NCBI GenBank assembly: GCA_963708115.1
Contig: CAVPRX010000001.1
Coordinates: forward strand, 496,001 to 560,000
DNA length: 64,000 bases
Direction of reading: 5' to 3'
DNA from: VRUE01 sp963708115
GTDB lineage: Bacteria; Actinomycetota; Thermoleophilia; Solirubrobacterales; 70-9
Part shown: one piece after another, positions 24,606 to 33,299 of the stretch
Numbering within the stretch: position 1 is the stretch's first letter
Layout: every line of letters begins with the position of its first letter
Translations under genes and position numbers: made by a program
Notes under the pieces: generated by a model
The model's database searches: none
The model's input: the letters and a program-made list of their open reading frames with translations, nothing else
What the model was told of the DNA's origin: nothing

Positions 24606-24613
24606 ATATGGAG
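24599..24613. promoter_or_regulatory. Palindrome over the hipB start codon
   Basis: CCATATATGG (24602-24611) is perfect, and CTC/GAG flank it with one extra C on the left. The hipB ATG is part of the palindrome. It is not the E. coli HipB box (TATCC-N8-GGATA) but has the size and place of an autoregulatory site. The surrounding 60 bp are AT-rich and include a TATTATT stretch that could be the -10 region. Confidence 0.45.
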
Positions 24614-24876
24614 AATAATAGCTTATAAGCCCCCATTGACGGCTATTTACCGCCCAAAGCGTAAACGACTCACAATCAGAGGAATCACTGGCCGTCATAT
24701 GAGCCGCGGAAGACGCGTGTCGCGCCTATGCCCGCAGAGCGCTAAGGCCTAGACAGGATGGAGCGGCCCACACGTAGGGTCGCCGTCCGCTCTCCGCAAG
24801 AAAGTGGTCGGCGCCTGCGCAATGTCGTGGGTTGCCGGGGTAGGCCCGGTAGAGCCACATACGGAGGTCGCCGACC
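24606..24876. other. Region upstream of the IS110 transposase (possible guide RNA locus)
   Basis: The first 100 bp hold the hipB promoter. From about 24740 to 24876 the sequence is GC-rich and can fold, for example GAGCGG/CCGCTC arms around 24760-24800 and GGCCCGG-type stems nearer the transposase. IS110-family elements carry a guiding 'bridge' RNA in a non-coding end, so this is the candidate place. The element's exact ends could not be identified. Confidence 0.3.
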
Positions 24877-25971
24877 ATGTCCAACATTACGGCCGTCACA
24901 GTAGGACTCGACGTCCACGCCCGTTCGGTCCGCCTTGCCGCGCTCAGAGACGACGAGCTGCTCGATGAGCGCACCCTTCCCTACGACCACACTACGATTG
25001 AGCGAGCGATCGGGCGCTGGCCAGGAGCCCGTGCTTGCTATGAGGCCGGTCCGACCGGATACGGGTTGCAGCGCCACCTCTCCGCAGCTGGCATCGAGTG
25101 TGCAGTGGTGGCACCGGCGCTGGTTCCCAAGCGCCCCGGCGACCGAGTCAAGACCGACGCCCGCGACGCCCGGGCCCTCGCCCGCCTGCACCAGGGAGGC
25201 TTGCTGGAGACAGTCTGGGTCCCCGAGCCCGAGATCGAGGCCGCGCGAGATCTGATCCGGGCTCGTGAGGACGCCCGCATCGACCGCATGCGCGATCGAC
25301 ACCGCCTCTCCAAGTTCTGCCTGCGCAACGGCCTCCTCCTACCGGGACAATCCTGGGGGGTCAGGCGCCGAGACTGGCTCTCCCGGCAGAGCTTCGAGCA
25401 CCCGGCGCGCCAACGCGCCTTTGAGACCTACTGCCACGCCACCGACTTGGTCGACGCTCGAATCCAGGCACTGGAGGCCGAGATCGGCCAGGTGGCGATC
25501 GAGGGTCCCTGGTCCTCCCTGGTTGCCCGCTTGCGCTGCCTACGCGGCATCGACACCCTGAGTGCCCTGGGTCTCGCGGTAGAGATTGGCGACTTCCATC
25601 GCTTCAAGGGTGCCGAGAAGTTCATGGGCTTCGTCGGCCTGGTGCCCAGCGAGTACTCCTCGGGGGAGAAGCGTGCGCAGGGATCGATCACCAAGGTCGG
25701 CAACGCGCACGCCCGCCGCCTTCTGGTCGAGGCCGCTTGGCACTCGCGGCGCCAGCCCAAAGTCGGCTACGAGCTGGCCCGACGCCAGCGTGGAGCCGAC
25801 CCCGCGGTTATCGAGCGCTCTTGGCGTGCCCAGCAGCGCCTGCACCGGCGCTGGAGAAGGATGGCAGCCCGGGGCAAGCCGCGCCAGAAGATCGTCGTTG
25901 CCTGCGCGCGCGAGCTCGCCGGCTTCGTCTGGGCGATCGCTACCGAGCAGCCCCTCCACACCGCTTCCTGA
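24877..25971 (+). CDS. IS110-family transposase (DEDD recombinase)
   Basis: 364 residues. The N-terminal RuvC-like DEDD domain shows 'VGLDVHARSVRLAAL', 'CYEAGPTGYGLQRHL' and 'VKTDARDARALARLHQ'. The C-terminal Tnp_20 region has 'LRGIDTLSALGLAVEIGDFHRF' and 'GLVPSEYSSGEKRAQGSITKVGNAHARRLLVEAAW', with the conserved serine. GGAGGTCG lies upstream of the ATG. The ORF is intact, so the element may be active. It lies 260 bp left of the island's attL, outside the island. The 258 bp after the stop contain no recognised gene. Confidence 0.9.
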   Translation: MSNITAVTVGLDVHARSVRLAALRDDELLDERTLPYDHTTIERAIGRWPGARACYEAGPTGYGLQRHLSAAGIECAVVAPALVPKRPGDRVKTDARDARALARLHQGGLLETVWVPEPEIEAARDLIRAREDARIDRMRDRHRLSKFCLRNGLLLPGQSWGVRRRDWLSRQSFEHPARQRAFETYCHATDLVDARIQALEAEIGQVAIEGPWSSLVARLRCLRGIDTLSALGLAVEIGDFHRFKGAEKFMGFVGLVPSEYSSGEKRAQGSITKVGNAHARRLLVEAAWHSRRQPKVGYELARRQRGADPAVIERSWRAQQRLHRRWRRMAARGKPRQKIVVACARELAGFVWAIATEQPLHTAS

Positions 25972-26231
25972 GCATCCACTCCGATCCCCGCGGTTGCGAG
26001 CAGCGGATGAGGCCAACCACAAGGAGAACCCTCGAGGTTTCTATGCGGCGCCGTACTTACCCGGCGACCCGCGACTCTAGACCGAGGCAGCTCCCGACGG
26101 TTACCAGTCATGCCGTTTCGACCGGCGAATATCAGTCTGATCCACCGTCGCTGCCAGAGCCCATCCGCTGCTCGGAGCCGCGGGGCAGATCACCCGGCCG
26201 AGATCCACCCCTTGACGTTTTGCTCCATATC

Positions 26232-26274
26232 AGAAGCCAAGTGCGAACTTGGCGTCCTCGGTCATCATCTCCGG
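26232..26274. repeat. attL: direct repeat of the sufT 3' end
   Basis: Matches 40158-40200 with two mismatches (26242 and 26272) and a perfect 29-bp core (26243-26271). Read on the minus strand it still encodes PEMMTEDAKFALGF followed by TGA. Both mismatches are silent in that frame. This is the displaced original 3' end of the target gene. Confidence 0.88.
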
Positions 26275-26317
26275 CTCTACCAAGACGAATTACCTGCAAA
26301 GTCACTACTTCGGTTGA

Positions 26318-26340
26318 CCGTGGGGATAGCCGTGGGGATG
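26318..26340 (+). repeat. Arm-type repeats near attL
   Basis: Two units of CCGTGGGGAT(A/G) at 26318 and 26330, 12-bp period, beginning 43 bp inside the left direct repeat. The same unit recurs near the other end (40080-40113) at an equivalent distance. Probably integrase or excisionase arm sites. Confidence 0.65.
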
Positions 26341-26384
26341 CTGGGCTCGTCAAAGCCAAAGCGAGACTCAGCAGAACCCCGTAC

Positions 26385-26781
26385 TCAACCTGGGCACGCA
26401 AGCCTGCTGAGGTGGAGCACGGCGTGGCCTCGATAGCCGAGTCGAAGACTGCGATAGAAGGCTTTCCCATCGCATGACATTTTCCCGTGGAGGAGGATTT
26501 TCGCGGCCCAGCGGGTCCCTTTTTCCGGGTCGAGGACGAATCCCTGCGCCTTCGTCTTCAGCCCGCCCCAATTAGACCAGCGGAGATGGACCAGATAGAC
26601 ACCCCACGCTTCCGCGTCGGAGACCCCGGAAACGAAACAACGCCAAGGGTGCACGCGCGATCTCCGGCCCGGCACAGGCGACCTCAATCCTTTCCCTCGC
26701 CGACGCTTCCGCTGAGAACGGCGAAGCCACGACCAAGGACAAGCTCACCATGAGAAGCACCGCCCAGTAACGCCTCCGCAT
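26385..26781 (-). pseudogene. Small secreted protein, apparently frameshifted
   Basis: A start at 26781 gives a clean signal peptide ('RYWAVLLMVSLSLVVASPFSA') and runs 69 residues. A second frame, open from 26687 to 26385, continues with 'YLVHLRWSNWGGLKTKAQG', 'GKMSCDGKAFYRSLRL' and a C-terminal 'LACPG'. These fit the body of a small exported beta protein with paired cysteines. Together the two frames make one coherent protein of about 130 residues if a single-base shift occurred between about 26590 and 26690. It is the last gene of the island's cargo block. Confidence 0.4.
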
Positions 26782-26811
26782 TCCCGATCCTTTTCAGACG
26801 AGGCTTATAAC

Positions 26812-27486
26812 TCAAATGCCCAAGGTCACGGAGACTTTGGCGCCTAGCGCTAGCACCGTGCCCGGCCTAGGGTTTTGCGCCACGACCTTGCCAGCTTTTG
26901 CAGTAGCACCCCGACGCTTCCTCGCCACCCCGATCTGGCAGTCCATTTCTCGCAGCCGCCTCTTCGACGCCATTAGCGACCTTCCGCTCAACACAGGAAC
27001 AACGCAATTCCCAGCTTGAGGGACCCCTGGTGCTCTGCTGGGCTCTGGAACTTCTGGCGGGGAGTAAGTCGTCACGTATTCGTGACCCAGTTCGAATGAA
27101 GCCCCAGCTCCGACTGGGTAGGTGACACCTTCGACCCGGTGGTGAACCGTAAGCGTTATGACGTTGGGCGGCTCTAACGTCAGGGTCGTGGACACTGCCT
27201 TGCCGGTTGCATCGTGTGCCAATTCGGCCCTGATGAGCATCGCCTCGCTGCCATCCGGATGGTAGACACCAACAGTTTCGCTGTCTACCTGACTCAGGGA
27301 GAGTCGGCTGCCGAGGTCGACTTCCCACGAATATTCCTCGGGGTCTGATGGCCCGTGTATCAGCGGAAATCCCATGTCCGCTGCATAGACGGGAATCGGT
27401 GACGAATCGACTGCAAGAGCCACTGAGCTGAGCGCGCCGGCACCGAACACGACGAGCGCCGCCACCGCTGCATAAAGGCTTCGCAT
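26812..27486 (-). CDS. Secreted beta-domain protein with C-terminal PASTA domain
   Basis: 224 residues from the ATG at 27486; an in-frame start 36 codons upstream would bury the signal peptide. The signal peptide is residues 1-25 ('LYAAVAALVVFGAGALSSVALA'). The middle domain (about 45-150, 'YSWEVDLGSRLSLSQ', 'DATGKAVSTTLTLEPPNVITLTVHH', 'YPVGAGASFELG') also occurs in the 1,623-aa protein encoded upstream. The last 65 residues form a PASTA repeat ('GATAKAGKVVAQNPRPGTVLALGAKVSVTLG'), with two cysteines that could pair. PASTA domains often bind peptidoglycan. Function unknown. Confidence 0.7.
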   Translation of the reverse strand: MRSLYAAVAALVVFGAGALSSVALAVDSSPIPVYAADMGFPLIHGPSDPEEYSWEVDLGSRLSLSQVDSETVGVYHPDGSEAMLIRAELAHDATGKAVSTTLTLEPPNVITLTVHHRVEGVTYPVGAGASFELGHEYVTTYSPPEVPEPSRAPGVPQAGNCVVPVLSGRSLMASKRRLREMDCQIGVARKRRGATAKAGKVVAQNPRPGTVLALGAKVSVTLGI

Positions 27487-27639
27487 ATCGGAAGGATACC
27501 CACCTAAGCCCCAGACACGACTTCTAGCGCACGAGAGGACAGCGTGCAGCCAAGCGCTATCCCGCCCTTGTATCAATTGTGCAGCACAAGGCACTCCGAC
27601 CCCAGCAGATCAGAGCCTTGAAACATCTCTCCGCCCTAC

Positions 27640-28215
27640 TCAGAAATGTTCACAAGGCATCGGCCCACTGTCACTAAGCGTCTGCCCAGTCGCATCAAAC
27701 CCCACGATGCGGCGGAGGCAGAATGGACCGGCAAAACCCTTGACTACATAAGAAAAAGGATCGACATTTGCATGTTGCGCGCGCTTTTTCCCTAGCGTCC
27801 TCGCATGCAAAGTCAGAGATCTTTCATGTCCCAGATCGAGTCGTATCCGCCGAACACTCGTGGAAAACGCCCCTGCGAACACGGTCCTCTCCTTCGTGCC
27901 ATTGCCCGTAGATACCGCTTGAGTTACCGGAGTCTCATCCACTGGACGCCCGCAACTGTCCCCTTCATTGCCGCTATAGAGACCATCTCCCCGACCCGAT
28001 GGCCCAAACAGCCCTATCCAGATACATGGAGGTCGTGGCACCTCGCCCCTTCCGGCCGGAGCAACCCAAGCACGCCAAGAGTAACGCCCCATCGATCCTT
28101 CACCCAATTCCGAATATGGGCGGCTGACCGCACCAGTAACCCCCGAGAAGAACAAACAGACAAGGGCAAAGGTCAATGCCGCCATGCATCCAGATATGCC
28201 TCTACGAACCGTCAT
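27640..28215 (-). CDS. Small secreted protein of unknown function
   Basis: 191 residues. A signal peptide (about 1-29, 'MAALTFALVCLFFSGVTGAVS') is followed by a mature domain with about six cysteines, among them 'PPCIWIGLFGP', 'GDSCGRP', 'GPFCLRRIVGFDATG' and 'MPCEHF'. This suggests disulfides outside the cell. GAGGAGGGGG lies about 12 bp upstream. It begins 41 bp after the stop of the giant NHL protein and is probably co-transcribed. No family recognised. A role as partner or immunity factor for the giant protein is possible but only inferred from position. Confidence 0.6.
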   Translation of the reverse strand: MTVRRGISGCMAALTFALVCLFFSGVTGAVSRPYSELGEGSMGRYSWRAWVAPAGRGEVPRPPCIWIGLFGPSGRGDGLYSGNEGDSCGRPVDETPVTQAVSTGNGTKERTVFAGAFSTSVRRIRLDLGHERSLTLHARTLGKKRAQHANVDPFSYVVKGFAGPFCLRRIVGFDATGQTLSDSGPMPCEHF

Positions 28216-28256
28216 CGCCTAATGTGCCCCCTCCTCGACTCACCCATCCTACCAAG

Positions 28257-31200
28257 CTAGGAGCAGTCTATGCAGCTGGTCTTGTGCTTACCTACGTGGC
28301 CAGATGCCCATAGGTAAATAGCCATGTGCTGCTCATACCAATGCCAGTAGGGGTGAGCACCCAATACTTTCTCCGCCCATACCCAGGAGCCGTATGGAGT
28401 GATGTGCTTTCCCATTTCCTGAAACGAGCCGCCACCATCTGGCGAACTGCCCCACCACTTACACTCATTTGGCGGTGGCATCTGATACTCACCTGACCTG
28501 TCAATGAGCATCTTGTCGCATTCAATATTGTCGGTAGGTCCCCCCCGATGCTTTACCCATGCGCCTGGGACGATGTAGTAATTCCCACGCATTCCCCAAT
28601 TAACGACGTTGAGTCCAAAGCCAGGGTTGTTCTTGAACGGATTACCGCAATCACCTGGGTTGTATACGAGATGGACATCTGGGGGCTCAAATCTGTATTC
28701 GCAGTCGAACCAGCGAAAGTGTCGATGCTGAATCTTCCCTTCATATTTGAGGTAGTTCGGCAGACCAGAAATTTCGGCCTCCGCCACCGTCGCAGGTTCC
28801 GGTGCTGAAATTTCAAAGTTCTCGGTGATCCCGGCTTCTTCTTCTTCTTCGCCACTACTTTCGGACGGCGGCGGCGGGAAAATCGCGATCACGTATTCAA
28901 AACCAATCTGGAAACCAGCCCCGGCAACGATCGGATAGGTGTAAGGGTGGCCTTCAGAATCTCCCTGCTGATGGTTCACATGTAGCGTCACAACATTTCC
29001 TTCGCTGACACTCAGACTGGTAGGCACTTCTTTCCCCGTAGCATCATGTGCTTGTTCAGCGGCAATTTCCAGAGCCGCCGTTCCATCACTGAAGTACACC
29101 TCTGCATGCTTTGAGTCCAGCAATTTAAGAGTTTGCCCCGCGTAAAGGGGCAATTCCCATGAGTACGTTCCTGAAATAGCCGAACTGCGAATCGCCTCGA
29201 ACTGCATCGCGCCATCGTAGAGCGGTCTAGTCACCGTGTCCACAGAAGTCGCAGTATTGGCCGTCACCGCAGCAGAGGATCCTGCAATCTGCGTAGTCGT
29301 CGCACTTTCCCCTACAACAGTAGGCGCAACTTCTACGGGAGAGTATTCGGGACTGATTTCCGTAACCTCAGCTTCTTCAAGTCGTTCCTCGTTTGATTCG
29401 ATCGGTTCTTCTCCCGTGGGAAAACCGCTAGTGCCTTCTTCCGCCGGGGGTAGAGACTGCGAACTATCGTGAGCTGGTGATTCCATAGTGACGACACCTT
29501 CGCCATCAGCACTTATCGTCGTGGGCGCCATTCCGCCTGAAACGACGATTTCCGGTGGCACTGATTCGAGTTCCAACGAACCTCCGGAGCCCCCCGATTC
29601 GACTTCCGTTGAAGGACCGACGATCCTCGCCCCGCTGGTCGCTTCCATCGCCGCTAGGGTTTCTCGCGCCTCAGTCGCAGATATGCTCCCTTTGGGATCG
29701 ACATTGATCGTCCAGGCTTTTTTTGCGGTATTGCCTGCGACGTCGGTCGCAATCAATTCCGCCGGATGAGCGCCGCCTTTGTAAGTGGCCATGTCGATAG
29801 TGGCAGCTATCGACGCCCCGCAGGCTTTGTTTGGACAACCCTGTTCTGTGCTTTTGATGACTTTCCCGTCGACCTTAAGCGATAGCGAAGTAACGCCGGA
29901 CCCGCTGCTGTCGGACGCACTGGCGATATAGATGTAGCTTTTTTGTTCCAGCCAACCACTGGGCGCCGTGAAGAACGTCGAGTTTGCAGTCAGCTGAGGG
30001 GCCGTAGCGTCGGTCGTGATCGTGAATTCTTTTGGCGGAGTTGGGTTACCGGCTCCATCCGTCGCAATGACTTTGACGGTGTGCTGGCCTGAGCTATAAG
30101 CGTTTGATTTGAGAATCCATTCCCGCGGAGGGATCGAACAGTTTTCCGTTGGGCACCCTGGAGTGTATTTTTCGGCCACCTGGCCGTCCACCTTGACTTC
30201 GATGCTTGCTACGCCTGACTCCGGGTCTTGGTCGGCGTGGGTCCATTTGGCGATCCGATGATTGCCAGCGTCGCCAATGAAAGCGGTCCCTTCAGCGTTG
30301 ACGGCTATGCCTCGGGGTTCGGTGAATTGCGCGTTACCCGTGCCGGTCGTGCCGAATTGCCTCAAGTAGACGCCGTTGGGCTGGAAAACCTCGACGCGGT
30401 TGTTGCCGCCGTCGGCAACGAGGAGATTGCCCGAGCGAGCAACGGCGATGCCGACCGGGGTCGTGAGCTGCCCGTTGCCGGTGCCCGTCGATCCGAATTG
30501 CAGAGCGTATTTTCCGTTCGGGTCGTATTTCTGAACGCGGTTATAGCCGTTGTCCACCAGCCAGACATTGCCCGCAGGGTCAGTGGCGAGACCCACTGCC
30601 GCGTTGAGTTCAATTGCCCCGCTCGGGCTCGATGCCGAGCCAGATCCGTATCGAATGAAGGTGCCGCTTTCGTTGAACTCGAACAGCTTGTCGGAGCCCG
30701 CATCGGATACCCACAAGACTCCCCCGGGCCCGGTCGCGACGCCATAGGGTTCGCTGAAGCTCGCGTTGGTGATTTTGCGAACGAATTTGCCTTCTGAGTT
30801 GAACGCTTGGACGCGATGGTTGCCGAGGTCCGAGACCCAGACCGTGCCGGTCGGGCTGATCGCGATTGCACGCGGATCATTGAATTCGCCGTCGCCGGGG
30901 CCGAGTTTGCCGAATTGCATGAGGAATTTGCCCGTTTCATCGAACTTCTCGACCCGGTTGTTTTCGCGATCCACCACCCAGACGTTGCCGGCCGAGTCGA
31001 CCGCCACCCCCATCGGGCGCTGCGTTTTGCCTTCTGCGGTACCGGCCCCGCCGAAGGGCGTCTGGGCGCTCGCCGCAGCGACGTCGCCGTCCGTGGCGCT
31101 GTATTTCAGCGTGTACTGAGGCAGGTTCGTGCCAAGTTTGGCCTGTTCGGTGGCCGATCCCGAAACAGCAAGGCTAGGCGAAGTGTGATCAACCTTCACT

Positions 31201-33128
31201 TCGGCTTTGGCCCCGCTAGATCTGTTACCCAGCGGGTCTTCAGCATAGAGACTCACTTTATCTATGCCCTGGGGCATGACCGACGGATCGTAATCACGAA
31301 TTTCCCCAGCCCCTTCTCCGTGGCGGGTGAGGCTGAAGTTAGTCGTTCCAGGGCACGGCCACACCGTGGTTCCCGTACAGCCGACATTTTTCAATGGAGG
31401 CCATTTAGGGGGGGATGCGCCTTCGGTAATTGGCGTTAGCTGAGATATTCCAAGTCCAGCATCACTAGCCGTCACTATGATGGGTTCAGTGGGAATCTGA
31501 TTTACCCATTTTGACGGTCCGCTAGCTAGGCCCATAATGGGAGCTTTGTTGTCCCCTATGGTGATGATGGCGGTATCAACGAACGCATCACGGAACGCCG
31601 ACAGATTATGGCCATCAAGGTTGCTTACGTCGAACGCGCCAATCTTGCCTTCCGTGTTCTGTCCGGCATTAAAGTAGAGGTACCCGTTTGCGTTGCTGTC
31701 AGGCGTGTCTCCTCCCTTTGCATAGCCCTGAACCCACCCCGGAGTCGCGCTGTTCCATATACCAGTCCACAACTGCGGATTTGGGGCAGAGTCAGTTCTA
31801 TGCCAGAACCCGATGTGTTCCAACGTCATGCTCGTTATGAAACTGTCTGGAGCACGATTATGGTTCGCCCATTCTTCTTGCCAACGAGGGACTGGAAATT
31901 CCCAATCCGCCGTGCTATTTATGGGCACGGCGCCTGGAAGTGCACCGATGTAGAGCCCGTGTGCATTCGCCGTAAGACCCGCCTGGCAAGCGTACGGCGA
32001 TGCGTAGCTCGTGCAAGTCGCATGGTCGGCCGTGTAGTAGTTTGGGCTCGCGTTCGTGTAGCTTTTCCAGCCACCCAGGCCGGTGATGTTGTTCCACCAG
32101 TTATAGGTTTCGTATAGGGGGTCCAGCATGATTGGCCAAGAGGTTGACGGCGTTGGTGAGACTTCAAGCGTCAAGGCGTTGCCGGAGATGGTCAGGCTGG
32201 CGGGGACTTCTTTCCCAGCGGCGTCCATTGCAGTTGGAGGAGCCACCCCCATGAGTGCCTGCCCATTGCGGATCACTTCCGCACCACCGTCTCGGGTCGA
32301 CTGAAGGGTTGCGCCAGCCGGCAGCTCAAGGTTGAACGTCTGGGAGGTTGGAGCATCTGCCGATTGCAGGAGGGTCATCGTCTCGAATCCACCCGGTGCC
32401 GTGGCGACGGCAAGCGAAGTGTCCTGGGATACCTCCGGGTAGGCCGCCACGCTTTGGTCGATAGTGGTCGGGCTGCGATCTTCGGGCGCGCCCTGGAGTT
32501 TGACCGTAATCCCGGCTTCAGGAAGCTCAATTCCTTCGCCGAGTTGCTGGGGGATGCCGACTTCAACCAGGGGGTTTGCAGCTTGGACTTCGCCTTCAGC
32601 GTGTTCGAGCCCCAGATCTACGACTTCACTTTGCCCAGAATCGCTATCGGTTCGTAGGGGAGTCGTGGATTCGAGGAGAGTCGTGCCTTCATAGCGGTCT
32701 TGCGGTGGGGCACCGATCGTCGGGCCGCTGGATTCCGGCAGATCACCAGGGGCAATGATCGCCGCATTGTCCGAGAGGAATCGCTCGACTTCGAGTTCGT
32801 CAAAGACTCCAGCCGGTTGCTGAAGCAAAGGATCGAACACAGCCTGCATCAGGTTCAGCGCTTGTTCTCGATCAAGTTCTTGATGGGGCAGTTCTTCTGC
32901 CGCTTGCGGGTCGGTTAATTCGCCTTCTTGTATCGCCGAATTACTCGAGTTGAGACTTTCTTCCATCTCGGCGGGAGTCGGCCGAGGCGGAAAACCGGGT
33001 GGCGAATCGGCCTGAGCCGTAACGCTCGCCACGACCACCACGACCAGCAGGCAGAGGGCCAATCCCAGAGGAAGGCGCTTCAGGTTTCTATTCCGCTGCC
33101 TCTCGGCGATACGCCTGCTCCCTGTCAT
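28257..33128 (-). CDS. Giant secreted NHL-repeat protein with a unique C-terminal domain
   Basis: 1,623 residues. AGGAGGG 4 bp before the ATG fixes the start; a hydrophobic signal segment spans about 18-40. In order: a Pro/Glu-rich region; a beta domain with 'DAAGKEVPASLTISGNALTLEV'; a region with 'LDPLYETYNWWNN'; an NHL beta-propeller of five to six repeats ('GVAVDSAGNVWVVDRENNRVEKFDETG...QFG'); two Ig-like/HYR-type domains with cysteine pairs; an acidic linker; a second copy of the beta domain ('DATGKEVPTSLSVSEGNVVTLHV'). It ends in about 170 residues rich in Trp, Tyr and His with six or more cysteines. The modular shape with a distinct C-terminus resembles polymorphic secreted proteins, but no toxin fold is recognised. 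Confidence 0.85.
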   Translation of the reverse strand: MTGSRRIAERQRNRNLKRLPLGLALCLLVVVVVASVTAQADSPPGFPPRPTPAEMEESLNSSNSAIQEGELTDPQAAEELPHQELDREQALNLMQAVFDPLLQQPAGVFDELEVERFLSDNAAIIAPGDLPESSGPTIGAPPQDRYEGTTLLESTTPLRTDSDSGQSEVVDLGLEHAEGEVQAANPLVEVGIPQQLGEGIELPEAGITVKLQGAPEDRSPTTIDQSVAAYPEVSQDTSLAVATAPGGFETMTLLQSADAPTSQTFNLELPAGATLQSTRDGGAEVIRNGQALMGVAPPTAMDAAGKEVPASLTISGNALTLEVSPTPSTSWPIMLDPLYETYNWWNNITGLGGWKSYTNASPNYYTADHATCTSYASPYACQAGLTANAHGLYIGALPGAVPINSTADWEFPVPRWQEEWANHNRAPDSFITSMTLEHIGFWHRTDSAPNPQLWTGIWNSATPGWVQGYAKGGDTPDSNANGYLYFNAGQNTEGKIGAFDVSNLDGHNLSAFRDAFVDTAIITIGDNKAPIMGLASGPSKWVNQIPTEPIIVTASDAGLGISQLTPITEGASPPKWPPLKNVGCTGTTVWPCPGTTNFSLTRHGEGAGEIRDYDPSVMPQGIDKVSLYAEDPLGNRSSGAKAEVKVDHTSPSLAVSGSATEQAKLGTNLPQYTLKYSATDGDVAAASAQTPFGGAGTAEGKTQRPMGVAVDSAGNVWVVDRENNRVEKFDETGKFLMQFGKLGPGDGEFNDPRAIAISPTGTVWVSDLGNHRVQAFNSEGKFVRKITNASFSEPYGVATGPGGVLWVSDAGSDKLFEFNESGTFIRYGSGSASSPSGAIELNAAVGLATDPAGNVWLVDNGYNRVQKYDPNGKYALQFGSTGTGNGQLTTPVGIAVARSGNLLVADGGNNRVEVFQPNGVYLRQFGTTGTGNAQFTEPRGIAVNAEGTAFIGDAGNHRIAKWTHADQDPESGVASIEVKVDGQVAEKYTPGCPTENCSIPPREWILKSNAYSSGQHTVKVIATDGAGNPTPPKEFTITTDATAPQLTANSTFFTAPSGWLEQKSYIYIASASDSSGSGVTSLSLKVDGKVIKSTEQGCPNKACGASIAATIDMATYKGGAHPAELIATDVAGNTAKKAWTINVDPKGSISATEARETLAAMEATSGARIVGPSTEVESGGSGGSLELESVPPEIVVSGGMAPTTISADGEGVVTMESPAHDSSQSLPPAEEGTSGFPTGEEPIESNEERLEEAEVTEISPEYSPVEVAPTVVGESATTTQIAGSSAAVTANTATSVDTVTRPLYDGAMQFEAIRSSAISGTYSWELPLYAGQTLKLLDSKHAEVYFSDGTAALEIAAEQAHDATGKEVPTSLSVSEGNVVTLHVNHQQGDSEGHPYTYPIVAGAGFQIGFEYVIAIFPPPPSESSGEEEEEAGITENFEISAPEPATVAEAEISGLPNYLKYEGKIQHRHFRWFDCEYRFEPPDVHLVYNPGDCGNPFKNNPGFGLNVVNWGMRGNYYIVPGAWVKHRGGPTDNIECDKMLIDRSGEYQMPPPNECKWWGSSPDGGGSFQEMGKHITPYGSWVWAEKVLGAHPYWHWYEQHMAIYLWASGHVGKHKTSCIDCS

Positions 33129-33299
33129 CAGCCCTCCTATTTGTTGCCGGGCGCGAGTTCGTCTCGCCTCCGCTGTCAGTTTTCCTTGCCGCCGAACCCC
33201 TGCAATCTCTAAAGCAGAATCCCGTAAGACCTAACAAGTCCGGACCCTATGCGGTCTGGGCGCTGAGATCATTTACAAATGTAGAAGCGATCCGGCGCG
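33129..33299. other. Intergenic gap upstream of the giant gene
   Basis: 171 bp. Apart from the ribosome binding site of the giant gene and a short AT-rich patch near 33268-33290, nothing is recognised. It must contain the promoter for the cargo block, because the upstream gene, although co-directional, ends at 33300. Confidence 0.3.

Noticed and set aside
30300..31060. Nucleotide-level repeats within the giant gene as a possible minisatellite
   Set aside because: They correspond to the NHL protein repeats (about 45 residues each) and are diverged at the DNA level; no separate DNA element is needed.
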